From Bufo bufo (Eukaryota; Chordata; Amphibia; Anura; Bufonidae): 64,000 nt of DNA. The stretch spans positions 117,548,378-117,612,377 of the forward strand of contig NC_053397.1 in the NCBI RefSeq assembly GCF_905171765.1, read 5' to 3'. Below the pieces are notes generated by a model. The model had not been told where the DNA came from. It searched no databases and saw only the letters and a list, made by a program, of their open reading frames with translations. The position numbers and the translations under genes are program-made. This document shows, one piece after another, positions 23,101 to 34,532 of the stretch (position 1 is the first letter of the stretch; each line of letters starts with the position of its first letter).

Positions 23101-23774
23101 ATTGGCTAGCCACAGCTGAAACACCAGATTTAGGGTACTGCTATTTTGGCAATTGTATTTCACCCCACAATAAAATAGCAAGCACAGCCAAGCCCCTGAT
23201 GTAGGATATAGCAAAAAAATAACCACACTCTTGATGGTTAAATGGACTTGGTGGCAGCTTGCGCTGGCGCACCACAAGACACAAAATGGCCGCCGATCAC
23301 CCAAGAAAAAAGTGACATAAAAACGCTCTGGGCAGCCTAAAAACAGTGAGCAATTAAATAGCAGCAGTTCAATGATCCACAGCTGTAGATCGATCACTGA
23401 ATTAAGTGTTTTTGCTGAGTTAATCACTGCCTAATCTCGCCCTAACAGCAGCTGCAACCTCTCCCTACACTGATCAGAGCAGAGTGATGTGCGGCGCTAC
23501 GTGACTCCAGCTTAAATATAGGCTGGGTCACATGCTGCACTGGCCAATCACAGCCATGCCAATAGTAGGCATGGCTGTGATGGCCTCTTGGGGCAAGTAG
23601 TATGACGCTTGCTGATTGGCTGCTTTGCAGCCTTTCAAAAAGCACCAAGAAAGCGACGAACACCGAACCCGAACCCGGACTTTTACGAAAATGTTCGGGT
23701 TTGGGTCCGTGTCACGGACACCCCAAAATTCGGTACGAAACCGAACTATACAGTTCGGGTTCGCTCATCCCTAA

Positions 23775-24408
23775 TTGGTTTTATTTTGGGGTACATATGA
23801 CTTTTTGATCGCTTGGTATTACACTTTTTGTAGTGTGAGGTGACAAAAAATGGCTTTTCTTGGCGCAGATTTATTTTTATTTTTACAGCGTTGACCAGAC
23901 AGGTTGGATCATGTGATATTTTATAAATCTGGTCTTTATGGATGCTGCGATATCTAATTTGTCAGGTTTTTTTTCTATTTTTTACAATTTTGTATGTGTC
24001 TTTTTATGGGAAAAGGGCTTTTTTTATTTGAAACTTTATTTTTTTATCACTTTTATTTCACTCACACTTTTTTTTTCCCCACTGTGGGATTACAGGGTCT
24101 GATCACTGTTTCAATGCAGTACAATACATCTGTATTGTACTACATTGACTATCAATGTATTACACAGGGTAATACACTGATAGTTTGCCTATGAGACCCA
24201 GCCTGGGGGTTTGACCTCATAGGCCTCCGTAGCTGCCTGGCCCCAACACCTTTGAAAGGCTTGGGGCTGCCATGGCAACCATCAGGTCCCCGCCACCGCA
24301 GAGCGGGGCCCTGATGGTTTAGGAGCTGTAGAATGAACCTTCCATATGCCGTGATCAGCACTGACCGCAGCATATGAGGGATTAATCCACCAGCATCTGC
24401 GTTATCAC
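23775..24408. repeat. AT-rich repeat copy 2, segment 5 (GC-rich end)
   Basis: Resumes with TATTTTGGGGTACATATGAC and ends in a GC-rich part with GGGGCTGCCATGGCAACCAT and GGGGCCCTGATGGTT, matching the 9650-9830 end of copy 1. It is cut off by the next hAT end. Confidence 0.55.
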
Positions 24409-24410
24409 TA

Positions 24411-24835
24411 GGGATGAGCGAAACGCTGGATGTTCAGGTTCGAGGGGTTCGGTCGAACTTTGTTTCAAAGTTTGATTCGGGTTCCGAACTTCACCCGAAC
24501 TTGACCCCGAACAATGAATCCCATTGAAGTCAATGAAGACCCGAACTTTGGAGCACTAAAATGGCTCAAAAAAATAATAGAAAAGGCTAGAGGGCTGCAA
24601 AAGGCTCCAAAGTGTGCATGAAAGCAGTACAATTGCCCTGCAAACAGAAGTGGATAGAGATTACTTAAAATGACAGAAAAACATACAAATAAAAATTACA
24701 ATCTTGAACCAAGAGGTAGAGGTCCAAATGGAGTAGGAAGTTGAGGAGGTTGTGTACATGACGGTGTAGGTGGAAGAGGCGGCCGGGTGGGGGAGAAAGC
24801 CAACACTCTGTTTGTTTTTTTCCATGTGTCCGTCA
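24411..24835 (-). mobile_element. hAT copy A, left terminal piece
   Basis: Starts AGGGATGAGCGAA and has GTTCGGGT phrases, ATCCCATTGAAGTCAATGAA and an AAAGGCTAGAGGGCTGC stretch parallel to 16390-16640. It is cut by a PLE. The related transposase relics at 30951-31904 and 32493-33010 are probably the same copy, with about 2 kb missing. Confidence 0.6.
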
Positions 24836-27110
24836 ATTCTGTCTCAGGTTGCCTGATTCAGGTCTACCTTTGAATCCTCTTTGTTTGGCACGTGTACCGT
24901 CCTCCTGATGTTGGAGAATAGCACTCTTACTCTATCGTTCAATGAGGACGAAGCTACCAGGATTTTATCCCAAGTAACCTCAAGTTTTTGGGAGATTCCT
25001 GCAAGTGACTACAAGAAAAGGGAATTGGAGCGTGAACATTACTCTCATATGAACTGCACGCCACTACCCTGGCTGAATACCACAAGCTGAGCAAAATCCC
25101 AAGGGGATTGAGGGTTCACCTGCGTCTGACTTTCTTTACAGAGAATGCGGATTATTGTTGTGATTTTGAGAAAATAATTAATACAGGTTCATTGGACTTG
25201 ATGCTATTAATAATTGATCACCAAAAAAGTTGAGAACATAGAACAACAACTAAAAAACTTCTGAAGAGTTTGCAAAGCTAAAAGTAACAGCAGAGAATCA
25301 CCTTCAAAATTATCGTCGAGAGATAGAAAAAAAGAAACGCTCAAAGTTCCTCAGAGACAATTACTTACAAAAGAGATTTATAAGTGGCAAGATCCGTCCA
25401 ACCTGGGGAAATTAAGTTATAGAAAAGGATCTGGAGGTGGATATTATTCCTCAAGGTCGGGCAGTAATGTTTCCATGGAGACACAGGATCAGCGCCCCCC
25501 TTTTCATAGGAGAGATCCTGGACAGTGCTCTCCAGGAAACCAAGGCGGGCGGGCCACAAGCACCGCAAGAACTTCGGGGAACACTGTGACACAATCGCAG
25601 GTACAGACCCCTTGCTAGTGATTGATTTATATTTCAGAATATTGAATCCTTTAGAGATGTGTGTATTACAGAGAGGACTGTCCTTTAGCCCTACTGGGAG
25701 TTTTGACAGTTTCAAGATGAAGGTAGACTTACAACAGTTTTTTCGTAAAATAAGATGGAAAGCACATTTTGCTACAAGAGAAAATGTGAATGTACCGTCC
25801 CCTAAAACTATAAATGAGGTCACTGGGGCCCTTTCTCTAAGTGACTTTGGATTAATGAATATGAGCACTTATGCTCCACCTAAACATTATCAGCCAGCAA
25901 AGAACTTCATTCAAATTGTCTCTAGGAATATTAGACAGGTAATGAACTCTATACAGAAGGGTGATTTGAGGATAAATTTGAATATGACAACACAAGAGAA
26001 TAGAATAGGGCTCTGCAATCATTAATGAGAGACAAATCTGTAATAATAAAACCTTGGGATAAGGGGGGCTCCATTTTTATAATGAACAAAACTGATTATA
26101 TGAAGGAAATTGCGCAACAGCTTTCAGGTAAGGACACTTATCTGGCTCTTGATGGAAACCCTGTTTGGACTATTAAGAATAAAATTCTAAGAATTGTTAG
26201 CGATAATTGTGAAAAGAGAGTCATTGACCAGAAGATGTCTATTTTTTTGGTCAATCAGTCACCTATAACACCTGTATTTTATGTGTTACCAAAGGTGCAC
26301 AAGACTTTAACTAACCCCCCAGGCCGACCGATTGTGGCCTCTATGAACACCATCTAGTCACCTTTGGCGTGAAATCCCTTGGTCCTGTACCTGAAGATTG
26401 TTGGCTTGTCACTATAGATGTGGTTAGTTTGTATACTTCAATTAACCATAGGGCTGGGATACAAGTAGTTTCTACTCTTCTGAATATGAGTGAATATTCT
26501 TCTGCCCAATGTGAATTTTTTCTGGATTTACTACATCTAGTCCTCAATAAAAATTATTTTCTAGTTGGGGATACCTACTATGCGCAACAGCAGGGGACTG
26601 CGATGGGCTTGAATGTGGCTCCACCCTATGCAACTGCATTCATGGCATCATTTGAAGAAGAACAGGTATACACTAATACTGACTTTTGTAATCACTTAAA
26701 AATTTGGAAAAGATTTATAGATGACGTGTTTTGAATTTGGGCGTGGCCACTCGAGTTCCTTCTCACCTTCTTTGAGGGATTGAATTGGGATTTTCGCACC
26801 TAGGTAGAATAGCACTTTCCCGTGCCACCATTGTATTCAATGTTCGCATATTATAAAGGGATCAGAGTTTTATCATTATACATGTAATACCACTAATGTT
26901 GTTTATTTAATAAAATGCCCTTGTGGTTTAGTGTATGTAGGGGAAACTATGCAAGCTATTAAGGACAGAATATGCAAACATAAGTTGACGATTCGTACTG
27001 AGAATCTCCTGTTACCCATACCCTATCATTTTCATGCTGCTAAACATCAAATTTCTCAATTGAGGTCCCAAATAATTGAGCAGGTCTCTTGAAAAGAGAA
27101 GCATATTGGA
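24836..27110 (+). pseudogene. PLE copy A: RT and GIY-YIG, internally deleted
   Basis: The upstream segment (24881-25500) has a charged, coiled-coil-like N-terminal region. RT pieces follow: 25620-26020 (LNPLEMCVLQRGLSFSPTG), 26025-26357 (IIKPWDKGGSIFIM, FYVLPKVHKTL, GRPIVASM) and 26369-26734 (TIDVVSLYTSI, GTAMGLNVAPP, KRFIDDVF). About 85 nt are lost at 26365 compared with 44575-44660. After the RT the frame stops at 26732, and the thumb and cysteine region are gone. Around 26875-27090 a GIY-YIG remnant reads TTNVVYLIKCPCGLVYVGET in another frame. It belongs to a different PLE subfamily from 2571-6456. Confidence 0.75.
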
Positions 27111-27437
27111 TTCATACCCTGGGGACCTTCCCTCCACAGGACCTGAATAGAGATTTTGAGATCGTTTATGTCAATTATTGACAAAATGATTTATGTTTTT
27201 TGATATATATTTATTTTCTTGTAGAGTTCATCAATATACTGAACTCAATTTGGTATTTCATGCAATTAATGTTGAACCCCGATCCCAGACTTCAGTCCAG
27301 ATTTTGTATTTACCTGGTTCTATGTCACAGGAACTGACATGCTATATATGAAGGCCAGGACAGGCCAAAACGCATCCTACTTGTGTTATTTCTGAAGAAT
27401 GAAATCTGCTGGGAGTCTCTTCATGTTCTCTTACTTT
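27111..27437 (+). repeat. PLE copy A 3' end
   Basis: Non-coding tail after the GFIP-like end, sharing ATGTTGAACC, CAGACTTCAGTCCAG and TCACAGGAACTGACATG with 53869-54236. It contains a decayed hammerhead-like core at about 27346-27375. It ends at TTACTTTCACTGAA, after which about 12 nt of hAT precede the next PLE piece. Confidence 0.65.
27346..27375 (+). ncRNA. Decayed hammerhead-like motif (PLE A, first tail)
   Basis: AAGGCCAGGACAGGCCAAAA + CGCATC: GGCC/GGCC can form stem II around loop AGGACA, followed by AAAA in place of GAAA. The CTGATG box is lost here (ATATG). The sister tail at 54110 keeps TTGATGG. Confidence 0.4.
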
Positions 27438-27449
27438 CACTGAAAGTGT

Positions 27450-27700
27450 ACGCTTATTGGATTCATACCCTGGGTAACTTGAATCCATGGGGCTAAATAG
27501 AGATTTTGTTTTGAGATTGGTTATGTCAATGGTTGACAAAATGTTTTATGTTTCTTGATATATATTTATTTTCTTGCAGAGTTCATCAATATACTGAACT
27601 CCATTTGGTATTTCATGCAATTAATGTTGAACCTCGATCCCAGACTTCAGTCCAGATTTTGTATTTATATATGTTGTGAGTTTAAGAATGTATTTTATTA
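27450..27700 (+). repeat. Second PLE 3' tail (5'-truncated copy)
   Basis: Starts at TATTGGATTCATACCC (the last codons of the GIY-YIG gene) and repeats the tail. It is interrupted at TTAGTTGA by the RTE-like repeat and resumes at 30799. Such 5'-truncated copies are usual for PLEs. Confidence 0.65.
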
Positions 27701-29211
27701 GTTGACTAGCTGAAGGACCCGGAATTGCTTGGGTAAATTTAATCTATTTCATTTAATGTTTGTGTGTGTCGTTAAAACATATCAACACTATCCAGTATAA
27801 CAGTGACATCTACAGCACCCCGCCCACAAAACAGTGACATCTACATCACCCCGTCCACAAAACAGTGACCTCCACAGCCCCCCACCCCTTAACACTGTCC
27901 TCCCCACAGTGCGCTGTCCCTTAAAATTGGACCTCCACAGCAGCCCACCCCCTTAACTTTGACCTTTACAGCAGCTTTCCCCTTTAACAGTGACTTTCAC
28001 AGCATACCACTCCCTTGACAGTGACCTCCACAGGGGCCCGCCCTCTTAACAGTGGCCTTTACTGGATTGGGGGTGTGTCCTATTGAACTGCTCACTGTAA
28101 GACAGCAGCACTGTACTGTCTGAGTGTGAGCTGCAGGAAGAAAGTCACCCTCCCTCCCACCCCTGCAGCTGACAGAAGTTGATTTTTACCTTCATTTTTT
28201 CAATCCCTGTCGGCTGAGCAGTGGAGGGGGCGTGGCCTAACCAGATCTGGGCATGGCTTAGCGGGACTTAAAAGTTGATTTTTAACTTCATTTTTTCAAT
28301 CTCATTTGGCTGAGGAGTTGGAGGGGACATGACCTAACTGGATCGGGGCATGTCCTTTTGAAAAGCTCACTCTAAGACAGCAGTACTGTGGTGTCTGAGT
28401 GTGAGCTGCAGGGAGAAATTCACCCTCCCTCCCTCCCATCTCAGTCAGCTGAGGAGTGGGAGGGGGCGTGGTCTAACTGAATTGGAGGCGTGTCCTTTTG
28501 AAAAGCTCACTCTAAGACAGCAATACTGTGCTGTCTGAGTGTGAGCTGCAGGGAGAAAGTCACCCTCTCTCCCACCCCAGCAGCTGAAAGAAGTTGATTT
28601 TTACCTTCATTTTTTCAATCCCTGTCGGCTCAGGAGTGTGAGAGGGCGTGGTCTAATCAGAACAGAGACGTGGCTTAGCGGGGCGGGGTTTTAAGTTTGT
28701 CTTTTGAGGGTGGACACATTGTGGCAGCGGTCGTGTCTGGGCTCCTTCCTGCAAGAGTGACGCCTCTCTGGGCACCTTACTGGCTCATTTGCACACCAAA
28801 TAAACTGGATTTTCAGAGGATAAAAACATCTATTGCTGGAACAAAGGCACATCTTGAAATAAGGTACTAAGAGCCATGGCTTTACTTCAATAGCGATTAT
28901 CCTTGTGACAGATTTCCTTTAAAGCTCCCCTACAGCAGTGAAGATAAATGGCTGGGAAACCTGGATTAAAACTTTGTATGTGGAGATTGGAGGACCTGCG
29001 AACTTTTGGCTGATAAGGGCCATGTGACCAGGCTTCTATTGGCTAATGCATTTTTTTGGAATATCTCAGGAACGGTACGTCCTAGAGAGTTGAGACCTGG
29101 TCTCAAACCTTCCCGGACACCTGATGTACTTGTGTGCCAAATTTCGTGATTGTAAATGCGACAATGCGGATTTCTTTAGCGGACATACACACACGTACAC
29201 TCAGCTTTATA
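27701..29211 (+). repeat. RTE-like retroposon, copy A
   Basis: Begins CTAGCTGAAGGACCCGGAAT and ends ACACTCAGCTTTATA + TATTAGA. It contains three or four related ~200-bp blocks (GACAGCAGTACTGTG, TGAGTGTGAGCTGCAGGGAG, GTTGATTTTTACCTTCATTT). An imperfect TATTAGTTGA / TATTAGATGA duplication flanks it within the PLE. A second copy at 55621-56886 has the same flanks. The RTE-like label rests on the general look of the ends and is tentative. No protein is recognised. Confidence 0.45.
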
Positions 29212-30796
29212 CACTGCTCAAAAAAAATAAAGGGAACACTTAAACAACAAAATGTAACTCCAAGTCAATCACACTTCTGTGAAATCAAACTGTCCACTTA
29301 GGAAGCAACACTGAGTGACAATCAATTTCACATGCTGTTGTGCAAATGGGATAGACAACAGGTGGAAATTATAGGCAATTAGCAAGACACCCCCAATAAA
29401 GGAGTGATTCTGCAGGTGGTAACCACAGACCACTTCTCAATTCCTATGCTTCCTGGCTGATGTTTTGGTCACTTTTGAATGCTGCCGGTGCTTTCACTCT
29501 AGTGGTAGCATGAGACGGAGTCTACAACCCACACAAGTGGCTCAGGTAGTGCAGCTTATCCAGGAAGGCACATCAATGCGAGCTGTGGCAAGAAGGTTTG
29601 CTGTGTCTGTCAGCGTAGTGTCCAGAGCATGGAGGCGCTACCAGGAGACAGGCCAGTACATCAGGAGACGTGGAAGAGGCCGTAGGAGGGCAACAACCCA
29701 GCAGCAGGACCGCTACCTCCGCCTTTGCGCAAGGAGGAACAGGAGGAGCACTGCCAGTGCCCTGCAAAATGACCTCCAGCAGGCCACAAATGTGCATGTG
29801 TCTGCTCAAACGGTCAGAAACAGACTCCATGAGGGTGATATGAGGGCCCGACGTCCACAGGTGGGGGTTGTGCTTACAGCCCAACACCGTTCAGGACGTT
29901 TGGCATTTGCCAGAGAACACCAAGATTGGCAAATTCGCCACTGGCGCCCTGTGCTCTTCACAGATGAAAGCAGGTTCACACTGAGCACATGTGACAGACG
30001 TGACAGAGTCTGGAGAAGCCGTGGAGAACGTTCTGCTGCCTGCAACATCCTCCAGCATGACCGTTTTGGCATTGGGTCAGTAATGGTGTGGGGTGGCATT
30101 TCTTTGGAGGGCCGCACAGCCCTCCATGTGCTCGCCAGAGGTAGCCTGACTGCCATTAGGTACAGAGATGAGATCCTCAGACCCCTTGTGAGACCATATG
30201 CTGGTGCGGTTGGCCCTGGGTTCCTCCTACTGCAAGACAATGCTAGACCTCATGTGGCTGGAGTGTGTCAGCAGTTCCTGCAAGACGAAGGCATTGATGC
30301 TATGGACTGGCCCGCCCGTTCCCCAGACCTGAATCCAATTGAGCACATCTGGGACATCATGTCTCGCTCTATCCACCAACGTCACATTGCACCACAGACT
30401 GTCCAGGAGTTGGCAGATGCTTTAGTCCAGGTCTGGGAGGAGATCCCACAGGAGACCGTCCGCCACCTCATCAGGAGCATGCACAGGCGTTGTAGGGAGG
30501 TCATACAGGCACGTGGAGGCCACACACACACTACTGAGCCTCATTTTGACTTGTTTTAAGGACATTACATCAAAGTTGGATCAGCCTGTAGTGTGTTTTT
30601 CCACTTTAATTTTGAGTGTGACTCCAACCCCAGACCTCCATGGGTTGAAAAATTTGATTTCCATTTTTTTATTTTTGTGTGATTTTGTTGTCAGCACATT
30701 CAACTATGTAAAGAACAAAGTATTTCAGAAGAATATTTAATTAATCTAGATCTAGGATGAGTTATTTTTGTGTTCCCTTTATTTTTTTGAGCAGTG
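29212..30796 (+). mobile_element. Tc1 element with intact transposase
   Basis: Inverted ends CACTGCTCAAAAAAAATAAA and the matching right end (about 27 bp), TSD TA at 29210-29211 and 30797-30798. It sits in the RTE-like repeat. The paralogous copy at about 56886 reads through without it, giving a natural empty site. Length 1585 bp. A damaged relative lies at 38937-40518. Confidence 0.95.
29510..30559 (+). CDS. Tc1 transposase, 349 aa, apparently intact
   Basis: DD34E transposase for cut-and-paste movement at TA sites. From [10 protein letters not shown] it has an N-terminal paired-type helix-turn-helix ([20 protein letters not shown], about 16-35) and an Arg-rich linker (RRRGRGRRR). A second DNA-binding helix region follows to about residue 110. 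Catalytic residues are D152 in LFTDESRF, D243 in LQDNARPH and E278 in DLNPIEH, with 34 residues between the last two. The ATG at 29510 is chosen because upstream sequence is 5' UTR and the damaged relative starts at the same place. No stop or frameshift is seen. Length is normal for the family. Expression cannot be judged from sequence. Confidence 0.93.
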   Translation: MRRSLQPTQVAQVVQLIQEGTSMRAVARRFAVSVSVVSRAWRRYQETGQYIRRRGRGRRRATTQQQDRYLRLCARRNRRSTASALQNDLQQATNVHVSAQTVRNRLHEGDMRARRPQVGVVLTAQHRSGRLAFAREHQDWQIRHWRPVLFTDESRFTLSTCDRRDRVWRSRGERSAACNILQHDRFGIGSVMVWGGISLEGRTALHVLARGSLTAIRYRDEILRPLVRPYAGAVGPGFLLLQDNARPHVAGVCQQFLQDEGIDAMDWPARSPDLNPIEHIWDIMSRSIHQRHIAPQTVQELADALVQVWEEIPQETVRHLIRSMHRRCREVIQARGGHTHTTEPHFDLF

Positions 30797-30950
30797 TATA
30801 TTAGATGAAGGCCAGGACGGGCGGAAACGCACCCTACTTGTGTTATTTCTGAAGAATGAAATAAATTCTTTGAAGAATATAAAACACGCTGCTGGGAGTC
30901 TCTCCATATTCTCTTACTTTCACTGAACCCCCGCTGTCAGGTGTCCACCT
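30797..30950 (+). repeat. PLE tail resumes after the RTE-like repeat
   Basis: TGAAGGCCAGGACGGGCGGA at 30805-30824 keeps GATGA, a GCC/GGGC stem and GGAAAC, a hammerhead-like core. The shared PLE ending TTTCACTGAACCCCCGCTGT follows. Confidence 0.55.
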
Positions 30951-31904
30951 AGTAATTAGCACTGGTTAGAATGTGGGCAACTCGGCTGTCGTTGCACAGG
31001 CACTGCAGCTCGTAGTCACTCATGTGTGCCAGGCTGCCCAGAGGCAACGACAAGCTGTCCTCGGTGGGAGGTGCATCGACTGTGTCCTCTGTATCCCCCC
31101 AGCCACACTCCGGTGATGCCCGTAAGCTGATTTGGGTGCCAGCCTGCTGTGAATGGGGATTCTTCTCGTCATCTTTAAAATTGTGCCCTAGCTGAACATT
31201 TGGGTACCTGGCTGCTGTTGATGCAGGAACCCACCCTCAGAGCCACCTGTGGACGACTGGCCTGATAACCATGGGAGTGATCGCTGTTCCTCCTCCTGTG
31301 TCACATCCTCATCCATCAGCGCCTGAAGCGTGCTGCAGCTGAAACTCCACTATTGCCTGCTGCTGCTCGCACAGTCTATCCAGCATGTGTAAGGTAGAGT
31401 TCCACCTTGTGGGTACGTCGCTTATGAGGTTATTAGTTGGAAGGCCAAACTTGCGCTGCAGCGCAGACAGGCAAGCAGCAGGGTGAGAACGCCAAAAGCG
31501 CGCATAGACGGCCCTCACTTTCTGCAGCAGCTGAGTTCAGTACATGAGCCAGGCAAGGGATGTGCAGAATTAGTTCCCCCTGGCTGTGCTGAAGCTGGTG
31601 GTGCAGGTGTTAAACTGACTTGATGAGGAGCCAGTCGAGGAGGAGGAGGAAGCTGAGTAGGAGGCAACAGGAGGCACCGAGAAACGGTAGAACGTTCCTG
31701 CCTGTATAGGTCCACGTGTCGGTGGCTATATGGACCTTGCAACTGAAGGCATTGCGCAGAGCACACTTGATTTTTTAAGTCACTTGTTCGTGCAGGTCAG
31801 GGATAGTCGCCTTGAAATTTAGTGGCGGCTGTGAACCACGTACCGTGGGACAGCTGCCGTCCTTCCATTTTTAAATCCGTCCATCTCCACCAGACGGAAA
31901 GGCA
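30951..31904 (-). pseudogene. hAT transposase relic, copy A
   Basis: Minus-strand fragments parallel 19040-20500 of the 7.4-kb hAT. The best preserved (31518-31309) reads RAVYARFWRSHPA...DVPTRWNSTLHMLDRLCE, matching VRAVCARFRRSHPA of that element. Flanking pieces are frameshifted and contain deletions (for example the CDNGRN region is missing). It is continuous with 32493-33010 across a PLE-type insertion. Confidence 0.75.
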
Positions 31905-32492
31905 GCAGTGACGTCATTTCCGTCACGCCGCGATACACGATGGAGCGCAAACCGGAAATGACGTCACCTATTCTACTTCCCTATCTGTCCTCTTGCGTTC
32001 CACGCTGGAGCACGGACCGGAAGTGATGCAACTTTTTTGGCGCTTTTTTATGTTTAAATACCAGACTATGTTGTAATGTATTTATGCCCCTGATGAAGGG
32101 GATCTTGTAGACCCCGAAATGCGTTGAGCCTGCACTCCACCCATACCATGTGCATATTAAAGGATATTGACCAGATGTACCACGTGTGACTGCCGTTAAT
32201 TCCGGAAACTCTACAGGCGACCCAGGCGCAGGAGGAAGCAGAGTGGGTGTCTTGAGCTTTATCCCACCCTGTCCCTCCTGGGTGAAGTGAGTGCCTTTCA
32301 ATGTTTTTACTCTAACGTTTTATCTAATGTTTGTAGTACACGATTTTATCATATTCTATAATACTATCATCAACTGATGACTGGACTATTCTATTTAAAG
32401 GTATATGTGTTTTTTACCACACTGTTATTAACTGAATATTCTCCATAATCAACCACTGATTATTATTTAGTGGGATATTATTACTTTTCCTA
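31905..32492 (+). mobile_element. PLE terminal-repeat-type insertion
   Basis: Interrupts the hAT reading between GGCAGCA (31904) and TTTGCACACTGCAGAAAG (32494). No coding sequence. It holds a well-formed hammerhead-like core (32090-32125), which points to a PLE terminal repeat. Confidence 0.5.
32090..32125 (+). ncRNA. Hammerhead-ribozyme-like motif
   Basis: Perfect CTGATGA box (32090-32096), 4-bp stem II (GGGG 32098-32101 with CCCC 32112-32115), GAAA (32116-32119). A tiny stem III (T32120-G32123) and TT (32124-32125) stand at the cleavage position. Stem I is not obvious (GCCC before, GAGC after), so a full fold is unproven. Confidence 0.55.
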
Positions 32493-33010
32493 GGTTTGCA
32501 CACTGCAGAAAGCACCAGCAGTTGACACCTGTGTTTCGTCATCGTCATCAGAGACGTGCTGCAGTGGTTCTCCCACATCCTCATCATCAAACATAAGTGG
32601 TTGGGCATCAGTGCATGCCATCTCTGTCATTTCTTGGGCAGGGCTAGGTGGATGGCCAAGAAAACACTTCCAGCAGAGTCATCAAAAAGCATAAGTGACT
32701 GCTGCATGACTTTGGGCTCAGACTGCATGGCTGATGTGCAAGGGGTTGAAGACAATGAGAAGGAACTGGAGGCACTCTCAGCCATCCAATCTACTACCGC
32801 CTCTACTTGTTCTGGCCTCACTATTCTTAGAGTGGTATTCGGACCTACAAAATGTCTCAGAACATCCTGTTGCCTGCGTGCACCAGAGGAAGATGTTTCA
32901 TTTAGGTGCGTACCTGGCACAGATCGACAACATCCTCCCCTTGCAGCAGGAGCCACACCAACACCACGACCACGGCTGCATTCCCTAGTTGATGCTCTCC
33001 TCATTTTGTT
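32493..33010 (-). pseudogene. hAT transposase N-terminal relic, copy A
   Basis: Minus-strand MRRASTRECSRGRGVGV, then LRHFVGPNTTLRIVRPEQVE and EPKVMQQSLMLFDDSAG, parallel to the N-terminal region at 21805-21272 of the larger hAT. Near 32550-32600 it keeps the two nucleotides that the larger copy lost, which identifies that frameshift. Other frameshifts are present. Confidence 0.75.
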
Positions 33011-33321
33011 ACAGTCAACCACAAAATTGCCTGACGGATGAACAATTGTATATCTGTGTCAACGATGCAAAACAGGTGTTTAGCACAAAAAAATAGGTAG
33101 GTCAAGCCCACCAAATTAACCAGCTGAATAACTGTTATATATCCCTGAGACGGTTGCAAGTATAGTGTTTTTTCAACCAAAAAAATAGAAAGGTCACACC
33201 GACCCAATTAACCAGCTGAATAACTATTATATATCCTTGTGATAATGGTAAGTAAAGTGTTTAAAACAACAAAAATAGGTAAATCACACCGACCCAATTA
33301 ACCAGCTGAATATCTGTTATA

Positions 33322-34341
33322 CACTCACCTAAAGAATTATTAGGAACACCATACTAATACGCTGTTGGACCCCCTTTTTTTTTGCCTTCAGAACTGCCTT
33401 AATTCTACATGGCATTGATTCAACAAGGTGCTGATAGCATTCTTTAGAAATGTTGGCCCATATTGATAGGATAGCATCTTGCAGTTGATGGAGATTTGAG
33501 GGATGCACATCGAGGGCACGAAGCTCCCGTTCCTCCACATCCCAAAGATGCTCTATTGGGTTGAGATCTGGTGACTGTGGGGGCCATTTTAGTACAGTGA
33601 ACTCATTGTCATGTTCAAGAAACCAATTTGAAATGATTCGAGCTTTGTGACATGGTGCATTATCCTGCTGGAAGTAGCCATCAGAGGATGGATACATGTT
33701 CTCATTCTGTTTATGCCAAATTCGGACTCTACCATTTGAATGTCTCAACAGAAATCGAGACTCATCAGACCAGGCAACATTTTTCCAGTCTTCAACAGTC
33801 CAATTTTGGTGAGCTCACGCAAATTGTAGCCTCTTTTTCCTATTTGTAGTGCAGATGAGTTGTACCCGGTGTGGTCTTCTGCTGTTGTAGCCCATCCGCC
33901 GCAAATGCTTTGCTGCATACTTCGGTTGTAACGAGTGGTTATTTCAGTCAACGTTGCTCTTCTATCAGCTTGAATCAGTCGGCCCATTCTCCTCTGACCT
34001 CTAGCATCCACAAGGCATTTTTGCCCACAGGACTGCCGCATACTGGATGTTTTTCCCTTTCCACACCATTCTTTGTAAACCCCAGAAATGGTTGTGCGTG
34101 AAAATCCCAGTAACTGAGCAGATTGTGAAATGCCCGTCTGGCACCAACAACCATGCCACGCTCAAAATTGCTTAAATCACCTTTCTTTCCCATTCTGACA
34201 TTCAGTTTGGAGTTCAGGAGATTGTCTTGACCAGGACCACACCCCTAAATGCATTGAAGCAACTGCCATGTGATTGGTTGACTAGATAATTGCATTAATG
34301 AGAAATAGAACAGGTGTTCCTAATAATTCTTTAGGTGAGTG
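33322..34341 (-). mobile_element. Deleted Tc1 element (1020 bp)
   Basis: Inverted ends CACTCACCTAAAGAATTATT / its inverse, TSD TA (33320-33321, 34342-34343). Transposase relic on the minus strand. Same family and same internal deletion as 41106-42156. Confidence 0.9.
33350..34193 (-). pseudogene. Tc1 transposase, internally deleted and frameshifted
   Basis: Starts MGKKGDLSNFERGMVVGARR at 34193. It is broken by frameshifts near 34040 and 33745. The C-terminal part keeps DLNPIEHLW and QDNAPCHKAR. The segment between WHKQNENM and YPSSDGYF lacks the ~55 residues that full-length relatives have between the first and second catalytic aspartates. A T-rich run near 33370 alters the C-terminus. Confidence 0.85.
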
Positions 34342-34532
34342 TATATTCCTGTGACAGTGGCATGTACAGTGTTTTTTCAACCAAAAAAAAATGGTAGGTC
34401 ACACCTACCCAATTAACCAGCTAAATAACTACTATATATCCCTGTGATGGTGGCAAGTACAGGTTTTTTTTTTAACCCCCAAAAAAGGTAGGTCACACCG
34501 ACCAAATTAACCGTCTGAATTACTACTATATA

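Larger units (their letters stand above)
16390..23774 (-). mobile_element. hAT transposon, 7.4 kb, with damaged transposase
   Basis: Flanked by the perfect 8-bp TSD TTGGTTTT (16382-16389, 23775-23782). Ends are inverted around GAGTTGAGCGAAC / GTTCGCTCATCCC. A minus-strand hAT transposase gene lies at 18411-21805. Large tandem arrays sit on both sides of it (141-bp units at 16687-18300, 292-bp units at 21940-23100). The repeated GTTCGGGTTCG phrases near both ends are typical subterminal motifs. It is inserted in AT-rich repeat copy 2. Related pieces at 24411, 30951, 32493, 57006 and 63784 show that the family has several copies in the window. Confidence 0.85.
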
